NCBI RefSeq assembly: GCF_000427625.1
Contig: NZ_KE386569.1
Coordinates: 3,810,389 to 3,856,312, forward strand
Length of the DNA: 45,924 nt
From: Methylobacter luteus IMV-B-3098
GTDB taxonomy: Bacteria > Pseudomonadota > Gammaproteobacteria > Methylococcales > Methylomonadaceae
Direction of reading: 5' to 3'
Part shown: in pieces, positions 1-7,277 of the stretch
Layout: each line of letters opens with the position of its first letter
Position numbering within the stretch: position 1 is the stretch's first letter
The notes under the pieces: generated by a model
What the model was told of the DNA's origin: nothing
The model's input: only the letters and a program-made list of their open reading frames with translations
Database searches by the model: none
Made by a program: the position numbers and the translations under genes

Positions 1-174
1 CGGCCTATCAAGCCGCCAAAAAGCGCCGTCCGGAACGCTGGCGGAGCAAAACACGAAATTGGGAGCCTGTACTTGAGGTCTATTTGAACCCTGACCAGAA
101 GGACAAAAATATAATTCGACAGGCGCTGAAAAAAGCGGCCTGATTTAACTGTTGAGGCGACAGTTATTTTGACA
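1..174 (+). mobile_element. Right end of an IS3-family-like insertion sequence
   Basis: The window opens inside an insertion sequence. A transposase tail ends at 143, and the next bases up to about 174 (GGCGACAGTTATTTTGACA) read like a terminal inverted repeat ending in CA, as in IS3-family ends. Beyond 174 the sequence returns to bufC coding DNA. The other end lies outside the window, so neither the matching repeat nor the target duplication can be seen. The boundary at 174 is inferred from the loss of bufC homology and the TG...CA rule. Confidence 0.65.
3..143 (+). CDS. IS3-family transposase, C-terminal fragment (partial at window edge)
   Basis: An open frame enters from the left edge and stops at 141-143 after 46 codons. 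It contains RRPERWRSKTRNW followed by a VYLNP motif. This is the typical C-terminal tail of IS3-family OrfB (DDE) transposases, after the catalytic core. The start is outside the window. It is oriented toward the truncated bufC gene and probably belongs to the element that broke it. Family assignment rests only on the short tail, so the subgroup is unknown. Confidence 0.65.
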   Translation, partial: AYQAAKKRRPERWRSKTRNWEPVLEVYLNPDQKDKNIIRQALKKAA

Positions 175-705
175 ATTACCGGTCGTAGCGGGCGGTTCAG
201 CAGGCAGAGCGTGAGGCCCAATGTCCTGAACCGGCCACTGGTAGTGCAGCAACTGCATGACTGATGCAAATACGGGCACACCGGATAGTAATTGCTCGCG
301 GGTCAGCGGCTTGCTAGTGATCGATTCGCTCTCGGCGATCGATAACTGCAGTTCAATCCACTCGAAGTGCGCCAGCTCTGCCAGAAACGGTAAATCATTG
401 GTACGATCGCGTTCCTGCTGCAGATACTGCACGAATTCATCAGGAATCTGCCGGTAATACGGGGTCAGGCAGCGATGGTCGGCGATGAAATCCAGCAGCA
501 AGATCCGCCAATCAGTGGGCGACAGGATGCGATGAATGACCGGAAAGCAAGCCGCCAAGCTCTCGTCGAATTTGTTGTAGAGCAGATCGGCATATACCGA
601 CAAGCGTTCTGGCGCAAATCCAGCAGGAAGCTGGGCTACACGCGGCTGACGCAGATAATGTAGAAATTGCCGTTGCTGTTGTTGAAATGGTAGATTCTGG
701 TTCAT
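145..705 (-). pseudogene. bufC: BufC/HvfC-like DUF2063 protein, 3' end replaced by IS sequence
   Basis: The 186-aa protein matches the N-terminal domain of DUF2063 proteins (BufC/HvfC). These partner the DUF692 enzyme in modifying a Cys-rich precursor peptide, probably by precursor recognition. Family members are usually about 250 aa. Here the frame runs normally through the HYQWPVQDIG...LPAEPPA region and then reads into the IS end, adding a foreign tail (CQNNCRLNS) before TAA. The start overlaps the bufB stop by 4 nt (ATGA at 705-702), so the genes were translationally coupled. The C-terminal domain is lost, so function is doubtful. Confidence 0.8.
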
Positions 706-1574
706 GCGGCCGCCTCCTTCATGCCATCCGCGCTACGGCAATATACATAGTGCTTTTGCAAGGCACGTATGCGCTCAACTTCCGTCAGCAATTCGGCCAG
801 CGGCGGCATGTTGCTATCGCGCTCAACCAAAGTCGGAAACACGCCAAAGCAACGATAGGCTTCAGCCAACAAGTTCCATACTGGCTCGATCGTGTTCTGA
901 CCGTGCGTGTCGATGATCAGCCCGGAGGGTTCCCTATCATGACCGGCAACATGCCCGTAGACGATGCGCTTGCCCGGCAAGCCGTGTAAAAACGCTACCG
1001 GATCGTAGCCGTGATTGACGCTGTTGACATAAATGTTGTTGACATCCAGATGCAGATGGCAATCAGCCTCGCTCAACACGGCATTGATGAAGGTCAGCTC
1101 GTCCATCTCCGCCTGTGGGGGCTGAAGGTAGTACGAGGCATTTTCCAGCGCGATGCGCCGCTCAAGCAGATCCTGAGTCTGGCGGATGCGCTCTGCGACA
1201 TGCTTGACCGCCTGGTCGGTAAAGGGAATCGGGTATAAGTCATACAAATGCCCCTCGTCGCTGCAAAAACTCAGGTGCTCGGTGTACAGGACAAAATCGT
1301 GCTGATCGAGAAACTGCTTCAGCTCGCGTAAAAAGGCGGTATCCAGCGGTGCCGGCCCGCCCAGTGACAATGCCAGACCGTGCGCCACGAAACGGTGGTG
1401 CTCGGTCAGGCGGCGAAACTGCTTGCCCAACTGACCGCCGACGCCCACCCAGTTTTCCGGCGAGACTTCGAAAAAATCGATGTTGTCCGGCACATCGGCT
1501 TGCAACGCCGGCAACAGCGCACGGCGCAGTCCCAGACCGGAGCCGGCCAGACCAAAAGGATTGACGGTGATCAT
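702..1574 (-). CDS. bufB: BufB/HvfB-like DUF692 (UPF0276) multinuclear iron enzyme
   Basis: A 290-aa DUF692 family protein, a TIM-barrel of the MbnB group. Established members use a multi-iron site and O2 to convert Cys residues of a partner peptide into oxazolone/thioamide or thiooxazole groups. Visible family signatures are FFEVSPENW near residue 35, TEHLSF near 100, HLHLDVNNIYVN near 175, YGHVAGHDRE near 208 and LVERDSN near 250, supplying the acidic and His ligands. Length is normal. It lies 16 nt downstream of bufA and overlaps bufC by 4 nt. The enzyme appears intact even though bufC is broken. Confidence 0.88.
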   Translation of the reverse strand: MITVNPFGLAGSGLGLRRALLPALQADVPDNIDFFEVSPENWVGVGGQLGKQFRRLTEHHRFVAHGLALSLGGPAPLDTAFLRELKQFLDQHDFVLYTEHLSFCSDEGHLYDLYPIPFTDQAVKHVAERIRQTQDLLERRIALENASYYLQPPQAEMDELTFINAVLSEADCHLHLDVNNIYVNSVNHGYDPVAFLHGLPGKRIVYGHVAGHDREPSGLIIDTHGQNTIEPVWNLLAEAYRCFGVFPTLVERDSNMPPLAELLTEVERIRALQKHYVYCRSADGMKEAAA

Positions 1575-1590
1575 CGGCGGTTACTCCGGC

Positions 1591-1908
1591 TTATTGCTTG
1601 GTTTTGGCGCCGCAGCTGCTTTCGGTCATCTTACTGCTGCAGCCGGCTTCCGGTATTTTGCCGCTGCAACCGCCTTCTGCACCCTTCGTCTTGCTGGCGC
1701 CGCATTTTCCTTCGCCGCACTTGCCTTCGGCTACTTTACCGCTGCAGCCAGCTTCAGCGGATTTATCATCGGCGGCCGCCAATTGTTGAGCAGGATTAAT
1801 GCTGGACATCGCAAACGGATTTTCGCCGGCTTGAATAGCGGGCGCTGTGCTCAGCAAAGTCGAAGCGAGGGCGCTGCTCAAAGTTAGGGATAAGGTTTTT
1901 TTGTTCAT
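1591..1908 (-). CDS. bufA: BufA/HvfA-like Cys-rich secreted RiPP precursor (bufferin)
   Basis: A 105-aa precursor with an N-terminal signal peptide (MNKKTLSLTLSSALAS... ending near AIQA) and a low-complexity core with six Cys in repeated C-G/S motifs: AGCSGK, EGKCGEGKCG, GGCSGK, AGCSSK and SSCGAK. EGKCG is the motif modified in HvfA/bufferin peptides, which sequester copper or related metals in the periplasm. I chose the ATG at 1908 because GGAGA lies 7 nt upstream and the signal peptide starts there. The longer frame to 1950 adds an unlikely extension. It is first gene of the operon, and an ECF-type promoter motif lies 61 nt upstream. Confidence 0.85.
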   Translation of the reverse strand: MNKKTLSLTLSSALASTLLSTAPAIQAGENPFAMSSINPAQQLAAADDKSAEAGCSGKVAEGKCGEGKCGASKTKGAEGGCSGKIPEAGCSSKMTESSCGAKTKQ

Positions 1909-1968
1909 AGTGGATTCTCCGAGTGTTTGATAAGTGATCAGGACAAGCAACAGTGCCTTCCTGCCCCA

Positions 1969-1998
1969 TCAGTCGGAGCGATTTTTTAATTCCTTACA
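1969..1998 (-). promoter_or_regulatory. ECF-type promoter of bufABC
   Basis: Read on the minus strand: TGTAAGG (1998-1992), a 16-nt spacer, then CGACTGA (1975-1969). The same two boxes with the same spacing lie upstream of the ECF sigma operon (16548-16577), and a close variant precedes the HD-GYP gene (2054-2083). That makes it a probable -35/-10 pair of the local ECF sigma factor. The match is seen directly; sigma dependence is inferred. Confidence 0.7.
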
Positions 1999-2053
1999 AA
2001 TTTTTTTCGGTCTGCCGATATCCTTTGTCTCAGAAAAAATTTACCGATGGTGT

Positions 2054-2083
2054 TGTAAGGAAGCTTCGCCGGTTCACGACCCA
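2054..2083 (+). promoter_or_regulatory. ECF-type promoter of the HD-GYP gene
   Basis: TGTAAGG at 2054-2060, 16-nt spacer, CGACCCA at 2077-2083, which is 59 nt before the ATG at 2143. The -35 box is identical to those of bufA and the sigma operon. The -10 box differs at two positions (CGACCCA instead of CGACTGA), so it may be weaker. Confidence 0.6.
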
Positions 2084-2818
2084 GTACAAATAACCCTATC
2101 AGCCGCTGAATCGAAAGTGACCCAATCGAAGGAGAACAGCCTATGAAACCAGCCCATGACAAAGTCCATACTCAGGAGTTACTGCACACCCTCTACAGCA
2201 TGGCGTTTCTGGTCGAAGTCCGCGATCCTTATACCGGCGGCCATTTATGGCGGGTTTCGCAATTTTCCACGCGACTGGCTCTGGCTTGTGGATTGTCCAA
2301 ACGGCAAGCCGTGATCGCCGGGTTAGGTGGATTTTTGCATGACTTGGGCAAGGTCGGTGTGCCGGACAGCATTCTTAACAACACCGGCAAGCTCAGCGAC
2401 GCGGAATATGCAGTGATGAAAACCCATCCAGCCCTGGGCGCCCAGGTGTTACAAGGCCATCCTCTGGCGCCGTTAGCGATGGACGCGGTATTAGGTCACC
2501 ATGAACGCATTGATGGCCGGGGTTATCCAGCCGGTTTAACAGGCGGCAAAATCGCCGAAACCGCACGCATCGTCGGTATCGCCGATGCCTTCGACGCCAT
2601 GACCAGCACTCGGCCATACCGTAAGGGCATGCCCGTGGCGGTGGCAATTGAACAGATTACCGTCAATCTGGATGCGCAATTCGATCTCAACTTCGGCCAC
2701 TGCTTCATCGAATTAGCCAGGTCCGGTGAACTGGATGGCATCATTGGCCACAGTGATATCGGTATTCCGCTCCACGAATGCCCGATATGCGGCCCGGTTG
2801 TCGTCGTGCAAAGAAAGC

Positions 2819-2823
2819 ATAAA
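2819..2823. repeat. Target-site duplication ATAAA, left copy
   Basis: ATAAA directly precedes the left inverted repeat. The identical ATAAA follows the right inverted repeat at 15084-15088. Five bp is the standard duplication for Tn3-family transposition. Confidence 0.9.
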
Positions 2824-2861
2824 GGGGCAGCCGCAGAATTCAGAAAAAATAGTACGCTAAG
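2824..2861 (+). repeat. Tn3-family left inverted repeat (IRL)
   Basis: 38 bp starting GGGGCAGCCGCAGAATTC and ending AGTACGCTAAG. It differs from the right repeat at one position (CAG here, CGG there). It also encodes the aberrant C-terminus of the truncated HD-GYP protein. Confidence 0.93.
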
Positions 2862-3041
2862 CCTTTAGGGTAAGCATTTGAGAGCTGTAGTGACAATCAG
2901 TTCATGAGGCAAATAAGATCGTATCTTAGCGCCTAGTCTAAGACCCATTGCTGCGGAATGTGTACGATAGATCAATAATTAATTAGGCCATCGTAACTTA
3001 CCACGGATAATTTTCCGCTTGCCTAATTTGATTATCACGAT

Positions 3042-3065
3042 AAGATAGTAATTAATTACTATCTT
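3042..3065. promoter_or_regulatory. 24-bp perfect palindrome, probable TetR-family operator
   Basis: AAGATAGTAATT followed immediately by its reverse complement, ending 2 nt before the ATG of the tetR-type gene. A shorter related dyad (TAAGAT-cgt-ATCTTA) lies at 2914-2928. The position over the translation start fits autorepression of the regulator and the exporter operon behind it. Function is inferred from symmetry and place. Confidence 0.65.
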
Positions 3066-3067
3066 TT

Positions 3068-3688
3068 ATGAGAGCAACCGTGACTACTCCTGTAAAACAC
3101 CTTCCTGCCGATGAACGACGGGCCGTAACAGTCGAGGCGGTGGTTGAATTGGCGGGTTCGCACAACCCCAGCGAAATCACAACTGCGGCTATCGCTAAAC
3201 ATATGAACTTGACCCAGGGCGCGTTGTTTCGTCATTTTCCGACTAAGGATGCTATTTGGCAGGCAGTCATGGAGTGGGTGGCGGAACGCCTCCTGGCTCG
3301 GATTGATTGTGCCGCGCAAGGTGTTGAATCGCCTCTAGCCGCGATGCAGGCGATATTCATGAGCCACGTCGAGTTCGTGGCCGAGCACCCAGGGGTTCCC
3401 CGGATGATGTTTGGAGAATTGCAACGTGCCGAGCAGACCGCGCCCAAGCGCATAGTGCAAACCCTGATTCTGCGTTATGGAGAACGCCTGCACCGACTGA
3501 TCGAGGCGGGTAAGGCTTGCGGCGAGCTGTCCGCCGCACTCGATACCGAAGCTGCGGCCACCCTGTTCATCGGCACGATCCAAGGCTTGGTCATGCAATC
3601 GCTGCTGGCCGGCAATGTGGAGCGTATCCGCCACGATGCGCCACGCGTCTTTGCAATTTATCAGCGTGGCATTCGGAGTGCGCAATGA
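3068..3688 (+). CDS. TetR/AcrR-family transcriptional regulator
   Basis: A 206-aa TetR-type repressor. Residues 15-65 form the HTH: RRAVTVEAVVELAG, then ITTAAIAKHMNLTQGALFRHFPTKDAIWQAV, the classic recognition-helix signature. The rest is the helical ligand-binding domain, of normal length. The perfect palindrome at 3042-3065 overlaps its start region. No clear Shine-Dalgarno precedes the ATG, so translation may be weak or the mRNA leader very short. Its stop overlaps the hlyD-like ATG (ATGA, 3685-3688), so it is cotranscribed with the exporter it probably controls. The ligand is unknown. Confidence 0.85.
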   Translation: MRATVTTPVKHLPADERRAVTVEAVVELAGSHNPSEITTAAIAKHMNLTQGALFRHFPTKDAIWQAVMEWVAERLLARIDCAAQGVESPLAAMQAIFMSHVEFVAEHPGVPRMMFGELQRAEQTAPKRIVQTLILRYGERLHRLIEAGKACGELSAALDTEAAATLFIGTIQGLVMQSLLAGNVERIRHDAPRVFAIYQRGIRSAQ

Positions 3689-4836
3689 ATCGCATGCCTC
3701 TACAAAAACGAACCTTGGCGCTTCTGGCAGTTATTGTGCCGTTGCTTGTGCTTTTCGTCTACGTCGCCTTACGGTCCGGTCCGCTGGCACCGGTAACCGT
3801 GACGGTCGCGGAGGTAAAGTCAAAGTCAATTGCCCCAGCGCTATTCGGTATCGGCACGGTGGAGGCGCGCTATACCTACAAAATTGGTCCCACGGTTGCC
3901 GGTCGCGTGCAACGTCTGGAGGTGCATGTGGGCGATCGAGTGAAGGGCTGTCAAGTGTTAGGCGAGATGGATCCGGTCGATCTCGATGATCGCGTCCGCT
4001 CACAGGAATCGGCATTCAAGCGTGCCGAAGCGGCATTGCGCGAAGCGGAGGCACGGCAAGCGTATGCGAAGGCCCAATTGCATCGATATGAACAATTGTT
4101 TGCGGTACGCTCGACTAGCGAAGAAATAGTCGCCACCAAGCGACAGGAATTGCAGATTGCGGATGCTGTACTTACGGTTGCCCGTGAAGATGTCGCTCGT
4201 GCCCGGTCTGACCGGGAGGCGTTGGTTACGCAGGGGGATAACCTGCGTTTGATCGCGCCGGCTGACGGCTTGGTCAGTTCCCGCGATGTCGATCCCGGCA
4301 CAACTGTCGTTGCTGGACAAGTTGTGGTGGAAGTGATCGATTCCGAAAGTTTATGGCTGAACGTACGCTTCGACCAGATCAGTGCAGCAGGGCTTGCCGC
4401 TGGACTGCCGGCCCGCATTGTGTTGCGTTCGCGCAATGGCCATGTGCTGGCCGGCCGCTTACTGCGGGTGGAACCCAAGGCTGACGCCGTGACCGAAGAA
4501 ATGCTTGCCAAGGTGAGTTTCGATCTGCCCCCCGATCCATTGCCGCCGCTGGGTGAGCTGGCCGAAGTCACGGTCGACTTACCGGCGCTACCAGCCGCCC
4601 CGGTGATTCCCAATGCCGCCATCCATCGTGAGAATGGGCAAGTGGGAGTCTGGCAAGCTATGGACGGCGACCTGCACTTTACTCCCGTTAAACTAGGCGC
4701 TGCTGATCTTGATGGCCAAGTGCAAATTCGCGATGGACTCAAGGACGGCGACCGGGTAGTGGTTTACAGCGAAAAGGCGCTGACCACACGCAGCCGAATT
4801 CATGTAGTTGAACACATTCCCGGCGCAGCGCGATGA
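3685..4836 (+). CDS. HlyD/MacA-type periplasmic adaptor (membrane fusion protein)
   Basis: A 383-aa adaptor that would link the inner-membrane ABC permease to the outer-membrane factor. Residues 8-30 are an N-terminal membrane anchor (LALLAVIVPLLVLFVYVAL). A lipoyl half-motif (VAGRVQRLEVHVGDRVKGCQVLGEMDP) lies near 75-100, then a coiled-coil hairpin around 105-180, a second lipoyl half (LRLIAPADGLVSSRDVDPGTTV) and beta-barrel domains. I start at 3685 because the ATG overlaps the tetR stop and begins the membrane anchor. The open frame extends upstream to 3517, but that part lies inside tetR. Its stop overlaps the permease ATG by 4 nt. Confidence 0.87.
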   Translation: MNRMPLQKRTLALLAVIVPLLVLFVYVALRSGPLAPVTVTVAEVKSKSIAPALFGIGTVEARYTYKIGPTVAGRVQRLEVHVGDRVKGCQVLGEMDPVDLDDRVRSQESAFKRAEAALREAEARQAYAKAQLHRYEQLFAVRSTSEEIVATKRQELQIADAVLTVAREDVARARSDREALVTQGDNLRLIAPADGLVSSRDVDPGTTVVAGQVVVEVIDSESLWLNVRFDQISAAGLAAGLPARIVLRSRNGHVLAGRLLRVEPKADAVTEEMLAKVSFDLPPDPLPPLGELAEVTVDLPALPAAPVIPNAAIHRENGQVGVWQAMDGDLHFTPVKLGAADLDGQVQIRDGLKDGDRVVVYSEKALTTRSRIHVVEHIPGAAR

Positions 4837-6035
4837 TCAGTTTGGCGGGCCGCGATATTCTCCATTCTTGGGGTAAGTTCGTGTTCACCGGCGTCGGTCT
4901 GGGATTGTTGATCGGCGTGACGCTGAGTATGGCCGGCATCTATCGGGGCATGGTCGACGATGCACAGGTGATGCTGGACAACACAGGCGCGGATCTGTGG
5001 GTAGTGCAGCAGGACACTCAGGGGCCTTATGCCGAATCGTCCAGTCTGTACGACGATCTGTATCGCAGTCTGCTGAATATGCCGGGCGTGGAATACGCGG
5101 CCAATGTCACCTATCTGATTATGCAGGTAGGCCACGGCGAGCAGGATGTTAGCGCCATGGTAGTTGGCGTCACGGCCGGCAAGCCGGGTACGCCAGGACA
5201 GCCCCGGTATCTCGTCGCTGGGCGACATATCACCCGTAGTCACTATGAAGCCATTGCCGATATTTCCAGCGGATTTCAGCTCGGTGAGCGTATCCGAATC
5301 CGCCGCAATTTTTACACGGTCGTCGGATTGTCTAAACGCACGGTATCTTATAACGGTGACCCGATGGTCTTCATTCCACTCAAAGACGCACAAGAAGCGC
5401 AATTTCTGAAAGACAACGATGCTCTGGTTCAGCAGCGCCGCCGCAATGCCGAGAACCCGGACTTCAATCGTCCAGGCATTCCCGATCTACTCGCTGTGGT
5501 GAACGCATCGCAAAGCACCAACACCTATGTTAATGCGGTACTTGTTAAGCTCAAACCCGGCACACTCCCTGAGGATGCAGCCGAAACGATTCGCCGCTGG
5601 ACGCGCCTGCAGGTTTATACCCGTATCCAGATGGAATCGATTCTGGTAGACAAGGTAATTGCTAAATCGGCCAGACAGATCGCTTTATTTCTGGTGATTC
5701 TGAGCATCGTCAGCGCGGCCATTGTTGCTTTCATCATCTATACCTTGACCTTGGGAAAAATTCGGGAAATTGCAGTGCTTAAACTGATCGGCACCAGGAA
5801 CCGCACCATCGCCGGCATGATCATGCAGCAGTCTCTAGCGCTTGGCGTTATCGGTTTTGTGGTGGGGAAAATCACCGCTACCTTCTGGGTGCCGATCTTT
5901 CCTAAGTACGTATTATTAATGCCGCTAGACTCCGTCGCAGGTTTTTTCGCTGTGCTGGCAATCTGCGCATTGTCCAGCGTCGTCGCTATTCGTATGGCGC
6001 TCAAGGTCGATCCGGCCGAAGCCATAGGAGGCTAA
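4833..6035 (+). CDS. FtsX/MacB-like ABC transporter permease
   Basis: A 400-aa permease. A first membrane segment near residues 15-35 (FVFTGVGLGLLIGVTLSMAG) is followed by a large periplasmic domain (about 40-270). Three C-terminal membrane segments lie near 285-310, 330-350 and 365-385, and the protein ends ALKVDPAEAIGG, the usual FtsX-domain ending. The fold is typical of MacB/LolE-type permeases that drive substrates from the periplasm through an adaptor and TolC-like pore. The ATPase is a separate gene one nt after the stop. Substrate is unknown. Confidence 0.87.
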   Translation: MISLAGRDILHSWGKFVFTGVGLGLLIGVTLSMAGIYRGMVDDAQVMLDNTGADLWVVQQDTQGPYAESSSLYDDLYRSLLNMPGVEYAANVTYLIMQVGHGEQDVSAMVVGVTAGKPGTPGQPRYLVAGRHITRSHYEAIADISSGFQLGERIRIRRNFYTVVGLSKRTVSYNGDPMVFIPLKDAQEAQFLKDNDALVQQRRRNAENPDFNRPGIPDLLAVVNASQSTNTYVNAVLVKLKPGTLPEDAAETIRRWTRLQVYTRIQMESILVDKVIAKSARQIALFLVILSIVSAAIVAFIIYTLTLGKIREIAVLKLIGTRNRTIAGMIMQQSLALGVIGFVVGKITATFWVPIFPKYVLLMPLDSVAGFFAVLAICALSSVVAIRMALKVDPAEAIGG

Positions 6036-6036
6036 G

Positions 6037-6747
6037 GTGAGCGGCAAAGGTATTCACATTGAAGGCTTAAAGAAACGCTACGGCGAGGGCGATACCGCTG
6101 TCCATGCCTTGAGGGGCGTGGACATGCAGGTTGCCCCGGGTGAGGTGGTAGGGCTTATCGGGCCGTCCGGTTCCGGTAAGAGCACTCTGCTCAAGTGTCT
6201 GGGGGCGGTGATTGATCCGACTGCCGGTCGCATGGTTCTGGGTGATGAGGTGATCTTTGACAACGATTGGAAAGTACGTGACCTGCGAGCCTTGCGGCGT
6301 GACAAGATCGGCTTCGTATTCCAGGCGCCCTACCTGATTCCTTTTCTCGATGTGACCGACAACGTTGCACTGCTGCCGATGTTGGCAGGTATACCCAATA
6401 GTAAAGCGCGTGCGAAAGCACTGGAGCTTCTCACCGCGCTGGATGTACAACACCGCGCCCGTGCCATGCCGTCGCAGCTTTCCGGCGGCGAACAGCAGCG
6501 CGTTGCCATCGCCCGCGGGCTGGTCAATCGCCCGCCTGTGATTCTTGCCGACGAGCCAACCGCACCGCTCGACAGTGAACGGGCCATGGCCGTTATCCGT
6601 ATCCTCAACGACATGGCACGCCAGTTCGAGACCGCCATCATCGTTGTCACCCACGATGAAAAAATTATTCCCACCTTCAAACGCATCTACCATATCCGCG
6701 ACGGCGTGGCCCATGAGGAAGTCGGCGAAGGACGAGGATTTGAGTAA
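6037..6747 (+). CDS. ABC transporter ATP-binding protein (LolD/MacB type)
   Basis: A 236-aa nucleotide-binding subunit, GTG start one nt after the permease stop. Walker A GPSGSGKST is near residue 44, the Q-loop VFQAPYL near 93, the signature LSGGEQQRVAIARGL near 148, Walker B VILADEP near 170 and the H-loop VVTHD near 206. The usual DEPTGALD reads DEPTAPLD here, an uncommon change in the D-loop approach. It should dimerise and power the FtsX-like permease. Confidence 0.9.
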   Translation: MSGKGIHIEGLKKRYGEGDTAVHALRGVDMQVAPGEVVGLIGPSGSGKSTLLKCLGAVIDPTAGRMVLGDEVIFDNDWKVRDLRALRRDKIGFVFQAPYLIPFLDVTDNVALLPMLAGIPNSKARAKALELLTALDVQHRARAMPSQLSGGEQQRVAIARGLVNRPPVILADEPTAPLDSERAMAVIRILNDMARQFETAIIVVTHDEKIIPTFKRIYHIRDGVAHEEVGEGRGFE

Positions 6748-6769
6748 ACAATTAAATTCAAGGTGCCTG

Positions 6770-7234
6770 ATGACATACCAAAACTGCCCTAAAAATCTTT
6801 TTACTGCCATTGCAGCCAGCGTATTTATAGCCGGCATCTACTCGCATGCTTGGGCTGATGGGGATACCGAAGCTAAGCCGTTAGAACTGCGCCGAATCAT
6901 GCAAGAACTCGGTAGGAATATGCAGACCATCACTGACGCCATTTCTCGTGAAGATTGGGCTTCGGTCGCCAAAGTTGCACCACAGATCGCCGAGCATCCG
7001 GAGCCGCCTGTTATCGAGAAGATGCGTATCCTGACGTTCATTGGCGCCGATATGGGGACGTTCGAAAGTCATGATGAAATAACGCATCAAGCTGCGCGGG
7101 CACTGGAACAAGTTGCCGCCCGGAACGATGGACAAGGCGTGATCACAGCCTTTGCGAATCTGCAAAGCAGTTGTCTGGCTTGCCATCAGAGTTTCCGTCA
7201 ATCGTTCGTGGAACATTTTTATGGGCAACGTTGA
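6770..7234 (+). CDS. Secreted class II (c'/c-556-like) cytochrome c
   Basis: A 154-aa protein with a signal peptide (cleavage near HAWA-DGD, residue 30), a helical body with an RRIMQELGRNMQ segment, and one haem-binding CLACH motif near the C-terminus, the arrangement of class II cytochromes c. I chose the ATG at 6770 because it begins the signal peptide and AAGGTG lies 4 nt upstream. The longer frame from 6545 overlaps the ATPase gene. It sits between the ABC ATPase and the outer-membrane factor, with no other redox gene nearby. Its role in an export operon is unclear. Confidence 0.8.
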   Translation: MTYQNCPKNLFTAIAASVFIAGIYSHAWADGDTEAKPLELRRIMQELGRNMQTITDAISREDWASVAKVAPQIAEHPEPPVIEKMRILTFIGADMGTFESHDEITHQAARALEQVAARNDGQGVITAFANLQSSCLACHQSFRQSFVEHFYGQR

Positions 7235-7277
7235 AGGAATACGCCGTCACGGTACTGATCGCTCGAAGACCGATCAC

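Larger units (their letters stand above)
2143..2868 (+). pseudogene. HD-GYP domain phosphodiesterase, 5' part, interrupted by Tn3-family transposon
   Basis: The HD-GYP fold hydrolyses cyclic di-GMP to pGpG/GMP. Residues 20-190 carry the family pattern: RDPYTGGH near 28-34, HDLGKVG with HD at 66-67, HHERIDGRGYP with GYP at 127-129, and DAFDAMTS. There is no receiver or sensor domain. AAGGAGA lies 7 nt before the ATG. Native coding ends at codon 227 (2823). The last 14 codons are translated transposon repeat. A CPIC motif at 213-216 is the first half of a zinc ribbon whose second CxxC lies in the 3' fragment at 15089-15316. The catalytic core is intact, so a truncated enzyme may still be made. 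Confidence 0.88.

Noticed and set aside
3517-3684. Upstream extension of the HlyD-like gene
   Set aside because: Lies inside the tetR gene in another frame; the overlapping ATGA at 3685 and the membrane anchor right after it mark the true start.
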